NCBI RefSeq assembly: GCF_018476885.1
Contig: NZ_JAHCVJ010000004.1
Location: 62,001-126,000, forward strand
Source: Geoanaerobacter pelophilus
GTDB taxonomy: Bacteria > Desulfobacterota > Desulfuromonadia > Geobacterales > DSM-12255
DNA: 64,000 nucleotides
Direction of reading: 5' to 3'
Shown in pieces: positions 1 through 8,832 of the stretch; the first letter of the stretch is position 1; every line of letters begins with the position of its first letter. The notes under the pieces are model-generated. The model was not told the DNA's origin, searched no databases, and worked only from the letters and a program-made list of their open reading frames with translations. Made by a program: the position numbers and the translations under genes.

Positions 1-728
1 ATGATATTATTGCCAACTTGGACAGGGATAGGGGTCTCTCCACCATATTTCCCGAGAATATCGCCAGAATGAGGTCGACCGCCGCCGTAGGAACTACGGA
101 TTTTCAGATAGTACGTCCCGGCCTGATCCACCTGAAGAAGGTACCTTCCATCCTTACCGGTCCTGAACGATACAAAGAGAGGTCTACCGGTCATCTCCTC
201 GTTAAGATAGGCTAAAACCATCACACCTGCTACGGGGACGCCGTCATCTCCTTTTACAGTGCCGGTTATTGCGGTAATGCCGTCTGTGATTTTTATGGCT
301 GGCGTTTTGAATGGTTCTGCTTTTCGAAACGTCCCCGCACTCAAGCTGCTCCCGCCGGTAACTACATACTTCTTGGGGGCTCCTTTTGCGTCTCTACTGA
401 AAAAGTAAAGGTCGCCATCGGCAGGGGGGCCGGGTTGGTTGCCCTTGGGCTTTTTAAGTGTTCCCAGATAATAGGTGCCATCAGGGAGATCCAGAGAAAA
501 CTTGCCGTTGTTATCGGTAACCGCCATGCCATCAGGCACTCGCCAATATCTTTCAGGTGTTGGCGGCGGACCAGATTCAGCATTGAAGGCGTAGACCAGC
601 GCTCCGGCAATGGGACCTTTTGGGGGAGCTATCCACGCGCCAGTAATTTTCCCAGATCCTTGCACTTCGGCCTTAGCTGAAAGTACAGAGGCCAACAATA
701 TCAGTAATAATAAGCAGTAACGAATCAT
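1..728 (-). CDS. Carboxypeptidase-regulatory-like exported protein (3' end cut by window edge)
   Basis: Reading the minus strand from ATG at 728 gives an open frame that runs off the left edge after about 242 residues. It begins with a typical signal peptide (basic N-terminus, leucine-rich core, cleavage near SAKA). Two beta-sandwich-like segments follow, each opening with a Gly-rich 'I.G.V.....P..G..V.A' pattern and containing a 'DGTYYL' or 'AGTYYL' turn. This is the appearance of carboxypeptidase-regulatory-like (transthyretin-type) domains. It is clearly paralogous to the gene at 10934-11800: both share YWR.PD, a DAKG motif and a 'GITAI.G.V' second-domain start. The usual role of such domains is structural or binding on the cell surface; no enzyme domain is visible. 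The specific function is unknown. Confidence 0.8.
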   Translation of the reverse strand, partial: MIRYCLLLLILLASVLSAKAEVQGSGKITGAWIAPPKGPIAGALVYAFNAESGPPPTPERYWRVPDGMAVTDNNGKFSLDLPDGTYYLGTLKKPKGNQPGPPADGDLYFFSRDAKGAPKKYVVTGGSSLSAGTFRKAEPFKTPAIKITDGITAITGTVKGDDGVPVAGVMVLAYLNEEMTGRPLFVSFRTGKDGRYLLQVDQAGTYYLKIRSSYGGGRPHSGDILGKYGGETPIPVQVGNNI

Positions 729-978
729 TCCCGCGGTTCTCCCTTTGAAAAGATTGCGCATAGGGTAATGCCTGCAACATCAACCAGTTAGCGGTGAAAT
801 ATTGTGGCATTAATTTCTGGTAGGCACAACATTTTTATATTATATTAACTAATCGCTACATGCCTTAAATACATAAACAACTGTAATTATAGGATGTTGC
901 CAAAGATTCAATCGTGCAACTGGCAACAAAAGCCGTATTGTTGTCATCTGTAACTTGTGCCGCCGGTAGAGAGGGGCC
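729..978. promoter_or_regulatory. Divergent intergenic region
   Basis: These 250 AT-rich bases separate the minus-strand gene starting at 728 from the MBL gene starting at 979, so promoters for both directions should lie here. A perfect 7-bp inverted repeat (GTTGCCA at 896-902, TGGCAAC at 921-927) is a possible operator. GAGAGGGG just before 979 is the ribosome binding site of the MBL gene. I do not see a confident -35/-10 pair. Confidence 0.4.
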
Positions 979-1917
979 ATGCTCAGCAATGTAATATGTC
1001 TTATTTGCCTGCTGCTGTTTGCGACAGGCTTTGCAGAAGGATCACAGACCCGTCTGGTGCTGCTTGGAACCGGCAATCCTCAGCCGGACCCTGACCGTTC
1101 AGGCCCTGCGTCAGCAATCGTGGTAAACGGCAGCGCCTATCTGATCGACTTCGGGCCCGGCGTGGTACGTCGCGCTGCCGCAGCAAGGCTCGACAAGGGT
1201 ATCACCGAACTGGATCCTGCCAATTTACGGGTAGTCTTCACCACCCATCTCCATTCCGATCATACCGCGGGATTTCCGGACCTGATCCTTACCCCTTGGG
1301 CCATGGGCCGCAAACAGCCTCTTGAGGTTTATGGCCCTAAGGGGATCAAAGCAATGACAGACCATATCCTCGCGGCCTATAGCGAAGACATCAATATCAG
1401 ATCAAAAGGGATGGAGCAGGAGCCTATCGAAGGGGTGAGGGTGAATGTTCATGAAATCAAGGCCGGCCTGGTCTATAAAGATGCCAATGTGACGGTAACC
1501 GCTTTCCCGACAAAACATGGCGAGTGGGCTGAGAGCTACGGCTACCGTTTCGACACTGCAGACCGGAGTATCGTCATCACCGGAGACACAAATCCGACAC
1601 AGGCTACCATCGACGCATGCAATGGGTGTGACTTGCTTGTCCATGAGGCGTTGACCGAAAAATTCCTCAGTAACCCGATGCGGCCCAATGCCCAAGGGCA
1701 CGACATCCGCGCTTATGCTGCAAAGTATCACACCACGACCAGCCAACTGGTGGAACTAGCGAACAAAGCAAAACCAGGCATTCTTGTCATGTATCACAAC
1801 CCCATAACACTGCGTCCCCAGAAACGTCCTTTGGCTTCCACTCCTGATGACCTGCTGCAAGAGATGAAGGGGTACAAAGGGCAACTGACTGTTGGCCGGG
1901 ATCTCGATGTATATTAA
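979..1917 (+). CDS. Exported MBL-fold metallo-hydrolase (RNase Z/AtsA-like group)
   Basis: This is a 312-residue metallo-beta-lactamase-fold hydrolase. Residues 1-20 form a signal peptide, so it should act outside the cytoplasm. The zinc-binding HxHxDH motif is at H90, H92, D94 and H95, followed by a later His (TKHGEW), a GDT aspartate and a C-terminal YHN histidine. The spacing fits the RNase Z-like MBL group, which also contains the exported arylsulfatase AtsA; an exported member is unlikely to process tRNA. It is the first gene of a likely operon, with the first sulfatase-fold gene starting 57 nt downstream. The link to sulfatase-like chemistry is inference from that neighbourhood; the substrate is unknown. 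The start is supported by GAGAGGGG immediately upstream. Confidence 0.85.
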   Translation: MLSNVICLICLLLFATGFAEGSQTRLVLLGTGNPQPDPDRSGPASAIVVNGSAYLIDFGPGVVRRAAAARLDKGITELDPANLRVVFTTHLHSDHTAGFPDLILTPWAMGRKQPLEVYGPKGIKAMTDHILAAYSEDINIRSKGMEQEPIEGVRVNVHEIKAGLVYKDANVTVTAFPTKHGEWAESYGYRFDTADRSIVITGDTNPTQATIDACNGCDLLVHEALTEKFLSNPMRPNAQGHDIRAYAAKYHTTTSQLVELANKAKPGILVMYHNPITLRPQKRPLASTPDDLLQEMKGYKGQLTVGRDLDVY

Positions 1918-1974
1918 CACCAAAATAACTTGCCCCGTTGCATTGGGAGCAGCAGATAAAGGAGAGGCGAACAA

Positions 1975-3480
1975 ATGAAACAGCATGTAGAGCATGACGC
2001 AACGACGACTGAAGAAATGGACCGCCGAGAGTTTTTGAAGCGTACTGCGCTGGCCACCGGGGCGCTTGCCGCAACCATGTCCCTACCAGGACTGGTGACC
2101 GGAATAGCCGGGGCCGCTGAAAAGAAAGGGGCCTTGCAACTCCCTGACAAATACAAAGACTACAACGTCGTGTTCGTCAGCTTTGATGCCCTTCAGGCAG
2201 CTCATGTAGGGTCTTTGGGATACCCGCGCAACGTTACCCCAACCATCGACGCCATGGCGAAAAAAGGGTTCAACTTCACCAACAATATCTCTGTCGCCTC
2301 TTGGACAGTGCCAGCCTCCATGACTTGGTTTACCGGCGTGTATCCCTCGGAACACCGGCTGACCAATAAATTTGCCGTCTTCAATCCTCCAAGCAATAAT
2401 GTGCTCTCCAACCTCAAGAAACTCTCGCCGGAGCTGGTTACCCTGGCCGAGGTACTCAAGCAGAACGGCTATGCCACCGGCGGATTCACCGGCAATGCCG
2501 GAGTCAGCGGCTTCTTTGGCTATGACCAGGGGTTCGATACCTATTTCTTCGAAAAAGGGAAATTCGGCAGCATGGGGGTCAGCATTCCCAAAGCTCTCGA
2601 CTGGTTGAAAGAGAACAAGAACAAGAAATTCTTCATGTTCTTGCACGGTTATGATTGCCATGGCCAGAACATCCCGGAAGGTGGCTTTGACTATCGTTTT
2701 GTCGAAAAGGGATATGACAAGAAATATACCGGTTCAGCCCAGGAGCAAGAGGCTCTGCGCGAAGAAGGGCTTGAGAAAGGTTCCGTGGCCGTGCGGGACG
2801 AGGACGTCAAGTTCTGGAGAGCCATCTACGACGAGAAGATCCAGCGGACCGACGCCCGTTTCAAAAAGTTTCTTGATGAGTACGAGAAAATGGGCCTGAT
2901 GGACAAGACTATCTTCGTGCTCACCTCAGACCATGGCACCGAATTTTTCGAGCACAACCATATGGATCACGGCTTCAGCCTTTACGATGAACTGATTCAC
3001 GTGCCATTGATCATAACTCTCCCTAAGCAGAAGACTGGCAAGGTTATCAATGACCAGATCAGCAGCATCGACGTGATGCCGACCATCCTTGACCTGCTCG
3101 ATGTCAAGATGCCCGAGAAGGCAAAAAAACAGCTGCGCGGCGCCAGTCTGGTGCCAGCGATGAAAGGGAAATCGGTAGCAAAAGAGGTCTACTCTGAAAC
3201 CGATTACCGCCAGTATACCTACAAGCGTTCGGTCATCACCAAAGACGGTTGGAAGTTCATCTATACTCTGGAAAACAAAAACCGCGAGCTCTACAACCTT
3301 AAAAAAGATCCGAAAGAGATAAAAAACCTGGTTGAGCAGCAGCCACGAATCGCTTATGAACTCGAACAGAAGCTGTTCGCCCACTTTAAATCGATCGGGC
3401 ATGACCTCAATGCCAAACAATGGATCCCAGGTCTGAATCCTGTTTATGACTCTCAGGCCAAGGGAGCGCAGAAGAAATGA
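1975..3480 (+). CDS. Tat-exported sulfatase-fold (alkaline phosphatase superfamily) protein A
   Basis: This 501-residue protein has a twin-arginine signal (RREFLK at residues 17-22 followed by an Ala/Thr-rich hydrophobic stretch), so it should be exported folded. The sulfatase/alkaline phosphatase fold is shown by 'VSFDAL' (metal ligand D71), the nucleophile region 'TVPASMTWFTG' (T111) and 'TSDHGTEFF' (D319, H320) with H332 downstream. FGly-dependent sulfatases carry Cys or Ser at the position of T111, so this is unlikely to be an FGly sulfatase. Thr nucleophiles are known in phosphotransferases and phosphodiesterases of the superfamily, such as EptA and LtaS. Metal ligands look intact, so it may be active. 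The start has a strong AAAGGAG site. Its stop overlaps the start of the next gene (ATGA). Confidence 0.88.
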   Translation: MKQHVEHDATTTEEMDRREFLKRTALATGALAATMSLPGLVTGIAGAAEKKGALQLPDKYKDYNVVFVSFDALQAAHVGSLGYPRNVTPTIDAMAKKGFNFTNNISVASWTVPASMTWFTGVYPSEHRLTNKFAVFNPPSNNVLSNLKKLSPELVTLAEVLKQNGYATGGFTGNAGVSGFFGYDQGFDTYFFEKGKFGSMGVSIPKALDWLKENKNKKFFMFLHGYDCHGQNIPEGGFDYRFVEKGYDKKYTGSAQEQEALREEGLEKGSVAVRDEDVKFWRAIYDEKIQRTDARFKKFLDEYEKMGLMDKTIFVLTSDHGTEFFEHNHMDHGFSLYDELIHVPLIITLPKQKTGKVINDQISSIDVMPTILDLLDVKMPEKAKKQLRGASLVPAMKGKSVAKEVYSETDYRQYTYKRSVITKDGWKFIYTLENKNRELYNLKKDPKEIKNLVEQQPRIAYELEQKLFAHFKSIGHDLNAKQWIPGLNPVYDSQAKGAQKK

Positions 3481-5150
3481 TTAAACCGGCCGGCAACGAT
3501 CCCGGCTCTGTTTTCAGTGCTGTAGTGATCGTACTTTTCATGCTGGTCATCCACTCAAGCAGCGGAGGATGTAGCACAGCCTCCGCTGCTCCTGTTCCTG
3601 AGCGCAATGAATACACTAATATAATTCTGGTTTCTCTGGACATCCTTCGTCCGGATCATCTGGGCACCTACGGTTATCCAAAAGAGACAAGCCCAAACAT
3701 TGATCGCCTGGCGAAACAGTCCGTCCTGTTTGAAAACGCCATTGCCCACTCCTACCTGACCCCGGTGGCTCACATGAGTGTGATTACCGGCCAATATCCA
3801 CGCAACCACGCGATGGTCTCATTTGAAGTCAACAAGGACCAGGTTTCCCAGCGAACTCTGCCAGCGATCCTGAAACTCTACGGATATCAGACTGCGGCAG
3901 TGGTGAGTTCGCCGGAATTCTTCATGCGCTATGACACCGCGTCAGGCAAGGTTGTCAGTCCCAAGGACGTTTTTTCACAGGCTTTTGACTATTACGGCCG
4001 GACCGTTCCGGATGCCACCGGGAGCGTCAGGGTCAATCCTGTTGCTGCGCTGGATTGGCTGAAGGCCAACAGTGATAAGAAATTTTTTCTCTGGATAGAA
4101 ACCGGGATGTTGCATCCGCCCTATTCGCAAACCGTTCCCGCACCATATAAGACACAGTTTGACCCATCGGACTACACCCCTTTCTACGAGCAATTCCCCA
4201 TTCGGCCAGGTAAAAAAGTGACCGATAACGGGGTGCCGACAGAGGTCCTGTTTCACCTATACCGAGGCAACTATTACCTGGATTTCCAGCCGATCCACAA
4301 GCTGACCGACAAAGATGTTGCGTTTATCAATGCCCGCTATGATGCCGGTGTCTATTACACCGACACCTTTATCGGCGAACTGCTGAATACACTGGATAAG
4401 TTAAAACTGTCAGGCAAGACTCTGGTGGTCTTTCATTCGATCCATGGAGAGAGCCTTGGTGAGCACGGTTATTTTTTTCATCACGACGTCTTTGATACAG
4501 AAGTAAAAACTGCCTTGATGCTGAGATTTCCGGATAACAGCCAGGCAGGCAAAAGGATATCTCGACAGGTACAAGGAATCGACATCCTGCCAACCATCCT
4601 GGATTACCTCCAAATCCCTATCAACCATGAATCCCAGGGGGCCAGCCTGATGCCACTGGTAACCGGTGATGAAGCCGGGTTCAAAGGCTCTGATTATGCA
4701 TTCATTGATCGCTTGCCTTGGTGGGAATATGTACTTGGCGGCTGGCATCTAGAGCATCAGTCAGAGCGGGCAGCACAGTACACGCCTCTGGAAATGACCA
4801 AGATGAAGGATTACAAGATCACATTGGATAATACCATTTTAGGAGGGCGATATCCGCAGGGGTGCATTGCCGTCAGGACCAACAAGTGGAAACTAATTCT
4901 CCGAGAAAAAAATAGCCTACTGGAAAATATCTCGTGGTGGAACTTCATCTCAGGCAATAAATTTCCTGTTGAGCCGCTTGAGCTGTATGACCTTAGCCTA
5001 GACCCACTGGAACAGAGAAATGCCGCCAAGGACCATCCAAAGGTGGTTGAAGCATTGAAAGCCAGGCTACTTGAGTGGGATGCCACAAACCCCAGAAATA
5101 AGTTAAAGGTAAATAGCAGCAAATCATCCGGGGTAATTCCCTATCCTTAA
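3477..5150 (+). CDS. Sulfatase-fold protein B, metal site altered
   Basis: This 557-residue paralog of the neighbouring sulfatase-fold genes overlaps gene A by 4 nt, so the two are translationally coupled. An N-terminal hydrophobic segment (about residues 12-25) followed by an Ala-rich cleavage region points to export. 'VSLDILRPDHLGTYGY' keeps the first metal-ligand Asp (D55). The nucleophile position is T95 in 'TPVAHMSVITG'. The usual SDHG motif reads S-I-H-G at residues 321-324, so the metal-binding Asp is replaced by Ile322. An 'MLHPPY' motif is present. With one expected ligand missing it may be impaired or use a changed site. It is closest to gene C: both share the 'PEFFMRYD' region and the C-terminal 'AIDRLPWWE'-like region. 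Confidence 0.85.
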   Translation: MIKPAGNDPGSVFSAVVIVLFMLVIHSSSGGCSTASAAPVPERNEYTNIILVSLDILRPDHLGTYGYPKETSPNIDRLAKQSVLFENAIAHSYLTPVAHMSVITGQYPRNHAMVSFEVNKDQVSQRTLPAILKLYGYQTAAVVSSPEFFMRYDTASGKVVSPKDVFSQAFDYYGRTVPDATGSVRVNPVAALDWLKANSDKKFFLWIETGMLHPPYSQTVPAPYKTQFDPSDYTPFYEQFPIRPGKKVTDNGVPTEVLFHLYRGNYYLDFQPIHKLTDKDVAFINARYDAGVYYTDTFIGELLNTLDKLKLSGKTLVVFHSIHGESLGEHGYFFHHDVFDTEVKTALMLRFPDNSQAGKRISRQVQGIDILPTILDYLQIPINHESQGASLMPLVTGDEAGFKGSDYAFIDRLPWWEYVLGGWHLEHQSERAAQYTPLEMTKMKDYKITLDNTILGGRYPQGCIAVRTNKWKLILREKNSLLENISWWNFISGNKFPVEPLELYDLSLDPLEQRNAAKDHPKVVEALKARLLEWDATNPRNKLKVNSSKSSGVIPYP

Positions 5151-5205
5151 CGAATAAGATTTCAGGCCGGATCATGTTACAAGGTAAAGGAGCAGGTAAT
5201 AACAA

Positions 5206-6876
5206 ATGGCAACAAAATATTTTCTTCTTAAATTTAAACATGCAGCCAGCCTTGCGATAATAGCTATGCTGCTTGCAACCCCCTCGTTCGGCAATGAGGA
5301 TGCATTGCAGACAACGGAAACTTCCGAAGCCAAGCGCTATGAGAACACGAATGTTATCCTTGTATCGTTGCAGTGTTTGCGTCCCGACCACCTTGGAGTC
5401 TATGGCTACAAGCGCGATACGAGTCCCAATATAGACAAGCTGGCAAAGTCGTCGATCCTTTTCGACAACACGATAGCCCAGGCAAACCTCACTCCAGTTG
5501 GCATGATGAGCGTGCTTACCTCCCAATACCCTCGGGTCAACGGGATGATCGCCTTCGATACCGCAAAGGACGCGGTAAAAAGCAGGACACTGCCGGAAAT
5601 TCTCAAGTATTACGGTTATACGACAGCGGCAGTGTCAGGGGCACCTGAATTTTTCATGCGCTACGACTCCGACTCTGGAACCGAAATCAAGCTGGGGGAT
5701 GTTTTTTCACGCTCCTTTGATTATTTTGGCAGGACCAGACGCGGGACCGGCCCTTCCCTGCGCGTTTTGCCGACTGACTCACTTGACTGGATCGTGAAGA
5801 ATAAGGACAAAAAGTTCTTCATGTGGATTGCCAGTGGCGTTATCCATCTCCCTTACGCAGCTGCAGCCCCGGCAGAGGACAAGACCATATTCGACCCCCC
5901 GGGATATGCTCCTTTCTGGCGCAAGTTTCATTCAATTAAGGCGGAAGAAGGGTTTGACGACGATATAACCTACGATGTCCTGATGAGGGTATTCCGCAAC
6001 AATTACTACCTAGGCTTCAAACCTGTCTACAAGTTGTCGTCTGACGATGTTTCCTACATAACATCACGATACGACGCCTCTATCCGCTACACAGATCTTT
6101 TTGTCGGCGAACTGGTCAAGACGCTGGAAAAAACGGGCCTGGCCAAAAATACCATCCTGATTATTCATTCTGTTCATGGGGAAGATCTCGGCGAACGGGG
6201 AACTTGGGTTCATTACGACTTGTCCGAAGCAGTTCTAAAGAGTGCGCTGGTCATCCGCCTGCCGGACGGCCAATATGGGGGTAAACATATTGCCAACCAG
6301 GTGCAGGGGCTTGACATAGTGCCTACAGTTCTTGACTATCTTGGGATTCCCAAAGATCATGGGCTGCAAGGCAATAGCCTGCTGCCTCTTGTAAAAGGCG
6401 AGCCTGAAGCGAAAGGGACAGAATACGCTTTTATCGATCGCATCCCCTGGTGGGAACACACTTTAAGCAGATGGTATCTGGAATTCAAAAACAACCAAAC
6501 CGATTATCCGGATGCTGAAAAAAAACCGGTGACAGATTACGGCACCATGCTCCGTGAGGCATTTCCACCCAATTCCTATCCTCCCGGCGATATTGCCATC
6601 AGAACCTCGAAATGGAAACTCATCATAAGGAAAAACCCCAGACTACTGGAAAAGGTTTCCTGGTATGGTTTCATTACCGGTAAAGCTCTCCAGTATGGAG
6701 ACCTGGAACTGTACGACATTATTGCCGATCCTGCCCAGTTGACCAATGTTGCCGACCGGAATCCGCAAGTGGTCAATGACCTGAAAGCAAGACTTCTTGC
6801 GTGGGATGCCTCAGTTGACCATAAAAAGGCAACCTACGGCACCGGAGAAAAACGGTTTATCATCCCTTATCCATAG
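5206..6876 (+). CDS. Sulfatase-fold protein C, probable pseudoenzyme
   Basis: This is the third gene of the tandem set, 556 residues, with a signal peptide ending near PSFG (residue 29). It is strongly similar to gene B along its whole length. The first metal-ligand Asp of the family ('VSLD') is Gln56 here ('VSLQCLRPDHL'). The 'SDHG' motif reads S-V-H-G (V323), and the following 'GEHG' His is Arg331. Thr96 occupies the nucleophile position, and the conserved Gly of the 'TG' pair is Ser. Loss of at least two ligand positions argues against the standard metal-dependent hydrolysis; a binding role is my inference. The frame is intact and codon use resembles its neighbours, so it is not a decaying pseudogene. 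A bidirectional terminator follows at 6901. Confidence 0.85.
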   Translation: MATKYFLLKFKHAASLAIIAMLLATPSFGNEDALQTTETSEAKRYENTNVILVSLQCLRPDHLGVYGYKRDTSPNIDKLAKSSILFDNTIAQANLTPVGMMSVLTSQYPRVNGMIAFDTAKDAVKSRTLPEILKYYGYTTAAVSGAPEFFMRYDSDSGTEIKLGDVFSRSFDYFGRTRRGTGPSLRVLPTDSLDWIVKNKDKKFFMWIASGVIHLPYAAAAPAEDKTIFDPPGYAPFWRKFHSIKAEEGFDDDITYDVLMRVFRNNYYLGFKPVYKLSSDDVSYITSRYDASIRYTDLFVGELVKTLEKTGLAKNTILIIHSVHGEDLGERGTWVHYDLSEAVLKSALVIRLPDGQYGGKHIANQVQGLDIVPTVLDYLGIPKDHGLQGNSLLPLVKGEPEAKGTEYAFIDRIPWWEHTLSRWYLEFKNNQTDYPDAEKKPVTDYGTMLREAFPPNSYPPGDIAIRTSKWKLIIRKNPRLLEKVSWYGFITGKALQYGDLELYDIIADPAQLTNVADRNPQVVNDLKARLLAWDASVDHKKATYGTGEKRFIIPYP

Positions 6877-6897
6877 CACCCAAAGAAATGCCCAAGA

Positions 6898-6934
6898 AAA
6901 AGCCTCCTGGAGCAAGTACCCAGGAGGCTTTTTT
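6898..6934. terminator. Bidirectional intrinsic terminator between convergent operons
   Basis: A 10-bp perfect stem (AGCCTCCTGG at 6901-6910 with CCAGGAGGCT at 6920-6929) is followed by a run of T on the plus strand. On the minus strand the stem is followed by TTTTT as well. It ends the sulfatase-fold operon from the left and the cytochrome gene from the right. Confidence 0.9.
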
Positions 6935-6960
6935 CATCAAAGAAAATTCGCTGAAGCAGC

Positions 6961-8832
6961 TTACCAGCTACTTTTCTGGTTCCACTGGCTCCCATCCTGG
7001 CGGCTCTGAGATGGGGTGTTGCCTCTGCCAAACTGTTTTACATGACATCCGACAACTTCGACCTTGCCGGTCTTCTTGCTGTTAGAGGCATCCCCCTGAC
7101 TTGCAGCCGGCTTTGCATTTTTATCGGAAGCGACATCGGACTTCTTTTTCGGCAACCAGGAAAGCCCGCTGTTTTCCCGTAATCCGGATGGACCTTCTTC
7201 AAAACAGTTAGTCTGCATCAGCCTGGGCAAGCCGGAGTTGTGGGGCTGGTGACACTTGGAGCAAGGAAAGGCATGCTCCTTGTTGCTTCCCCACCCCTTT
7301 ACTGATCTATGAATCTCAGTTGCTTTGCCGTTTTTTTCCTTGATGTGGCACGAAAGACATAACCCGGCAAAGACATCTTCATTCTCCGCGATCCGCTTGT
7401 CGGCGCCAAAGGTATTCCGGTCGATATTGTATTTCATCCCTGCCATGGACATCGGTTCGCGTGGCGCACCGCTGCCGCCGATGCCAAAATTGGCATTGGC
7501 GTCACGATTGGTGAAACTGAAATCCCCCTTCTCCCATGCAATCGCGCGATTGCCAGTGCCGTCGCGTTTCTCGAAACCGGCCTTTCCTGGGGAGGCAGAA
7601 GGCGGCCCGTCTTCGCGGTAGGGAGAGGTGAGCCAGGTCCCTTTCAAAAGCGGCACGGCATAGGCCATACGGGCTCCCAGGATTGGACTGACGCCGTGAG
7701 GGTCGTGACACGGGGTGCAGAGGCCGTTGATTCGACCTTGCGTTGAATAGCTGAGAAATTTCCCGGCTTTCAGATGGCTGCTGATGATCTCGGTGCGGCT
7801 CTGACGGTTGGTGTAGCGGGAAGTGGAGCCTTTGACTCCAGTGCCGAAATGAGAGGTGTCTTTATAACCGATGATCGGCCCTTTGGCGCCAAAAGTGCTG
7901 TTGTACCCCCAGGGGGTGGCGCCGCTTTGGGCGGTCTCATGGCAGTCGAAACATAACCCGGCGCCGGGATTGTATGGGTTGCTGCTCTTTTGGTCCAAGT
8001 TAGCGGAAGGAACGTAGTTCATCCGGTAGCCGGATTTGCCGCTGTTGGTCTGTTTCAAGATACCGCCCCGGTTGGTGCCATCGAAATTACGATAGCTGGA
8101 GGTGACCCCGGTGATGTCGGAACCGTGAGAGTTGTGGCAATCAAAACATTCGATATTGCCGGCGCTAGGGCCACCACGGGTTATGGGGATCTCTCCGTCA
8201 TAGCCACTGGCGCTGCTCCACCCTCCCTGGTTGGCCGATGCGTTGCCATGGGCGGAAAAGGCCTTAGTGATGCGCATCTTTTTGTTGGATGCCGAGGTGG
8301 AGTATTTCCCCCAGGTGGTGGTCCCTTTAGCGGCATAGCGAGCGGCGACGCTCTGGCCGTCCCAGGCATACCGGCTGGGGCTGTTGGGGTCACCGCTGAA
8401 AGGCTGTATGGAGTTGTTGCTGTCGCTGTGGCAACCAAGGCAGTGTACGGTGATGCTACCTACGGCAGACCGTTCTTGTGCAGTGGCCAGCTCGGAGGGG
8501 CTATAGATTATTGCCGTTACACCTTTATTGTATTCTGTGGGCCGTTGCCCCGCGCCCCACACTACCAGGTCTACGGCACTGTTCTGGGCAGTGCCGGAAT
8601 GGTACTGTTTGTCGACGCTACCATCGGGCCTGGCTTCCCAGTGGCAGGCATAGCAGTGTATAGGCTTAACTCCGGTTTGCTGCACATGGTGGGAACCACC
8701 GCTCATCCTGGCTGATACATCGCTATGGCAATCAAGACAATCTTCGGCAAACGAGTGAGGAATAGCGGCGAGGAAACCCACAAAAAAAACTGACAGGCTA
8801 TACAGATAAATTGGAGTAAACCTGTTGATCAT
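6961..8832 (-). CDS. Exported octaheme c-type cytochrome
   Basis: This 623-residue protein has a signal peptide ending near HSFA (residue 29). Eight CxxCH heme-binding motifs are visible: CLDCH, CYACH, CLGCH, CFDCH twice, CTPCH, CLSCH and CSKCH. Several are followed by 'HG' or 'PH', giving possible distal histidines. Such cytochromes move electrons in the periplasm or on the outer surface during respiration with external acceptors; the partner is not identifiable here. The protein is rich in Gly/Ser between hemes. At the C-terminus Cys543 and a lone C596-H597 are separated by 52 residues, possibly a split or non-functional ninth site. GGAGCAC precedes the ATG. It lies 241 nt from the next gene of the minus-strand run and may have its own promoter. 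Confidence 0.92.
   Translation of the reverse strand: MINRFTPIYLYSLSVFFVGFLAAIPHSFAEDCLDCHSDVSARMSGGSHHVQQTGVKPIHCYACHWEARPDGSVDKQYHSGTAQNSAVDLVVWGAGQRPTEYNKGVTAIIYSPSELATAQERSAVGSITVHCLGCHSDSNNSIQPFSGDPNSPSRYAWDGQSVAARYAAKGTTTWGKYSTSASNKKMRITKAFSAHGNASANQGGWSSASGYDGEIPITRGGPSAGNIECFDCHNSHGSDITGVTSSYRNFDGTNRGGILKQTNSGKSGYRMNYVPSANLDQKSSNPYNPGAGLCFDCHETAQSGATPWGYNSTFGAKGPIIGYKDTSHFGTGVKGSTSRYTNRQSRTEIISSHLKAGKFLSYSTQGRINGLCTPCHDPHGVSPILGARMAYAVPLLKGTWLTSPYREDGPPSASPGKAGFEKRDGTGNRAIAWEKGDFSFTNRDANANFGIGGSGAPREPMSMAGMKYNIDRNTFGADKRIAENEDVFAGLCLSCHIKEKNGKATEIHRSVKGWGSNKEHAFPCSKCHQPHNSGLPRLMQTNCFEEGPSGLRENSGLSWLPKKKSDVASDKNAKPAASQGDASNSKKTGKVEVVGCHVKQFGRGNTPSQSRQDGSQWNQKSSW

Noticed and set aside
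2083-2661. 192-codon minus-strand frame inside sulfatase-fold gene A
   Set aside because: Shadow of the coding strand; no start signal or family pattern.
1975-3480. Annotation as an FGly-dependent arylsulfatase
   Set aside because: The nucleophile position is Thr, and the C/S-x-P-x-R modification motif is absent.
7990-8715. 241-codon open frame on the plus strand, opposite the octaheme cytochrome
   Set aside because: It is the antisense shadow of a Gly/Ser-rich cytochrome gene; the translation is Gly/Val/Ala-rich, without recognisable motifs, while the minus strand has eight CxxCH motifs.
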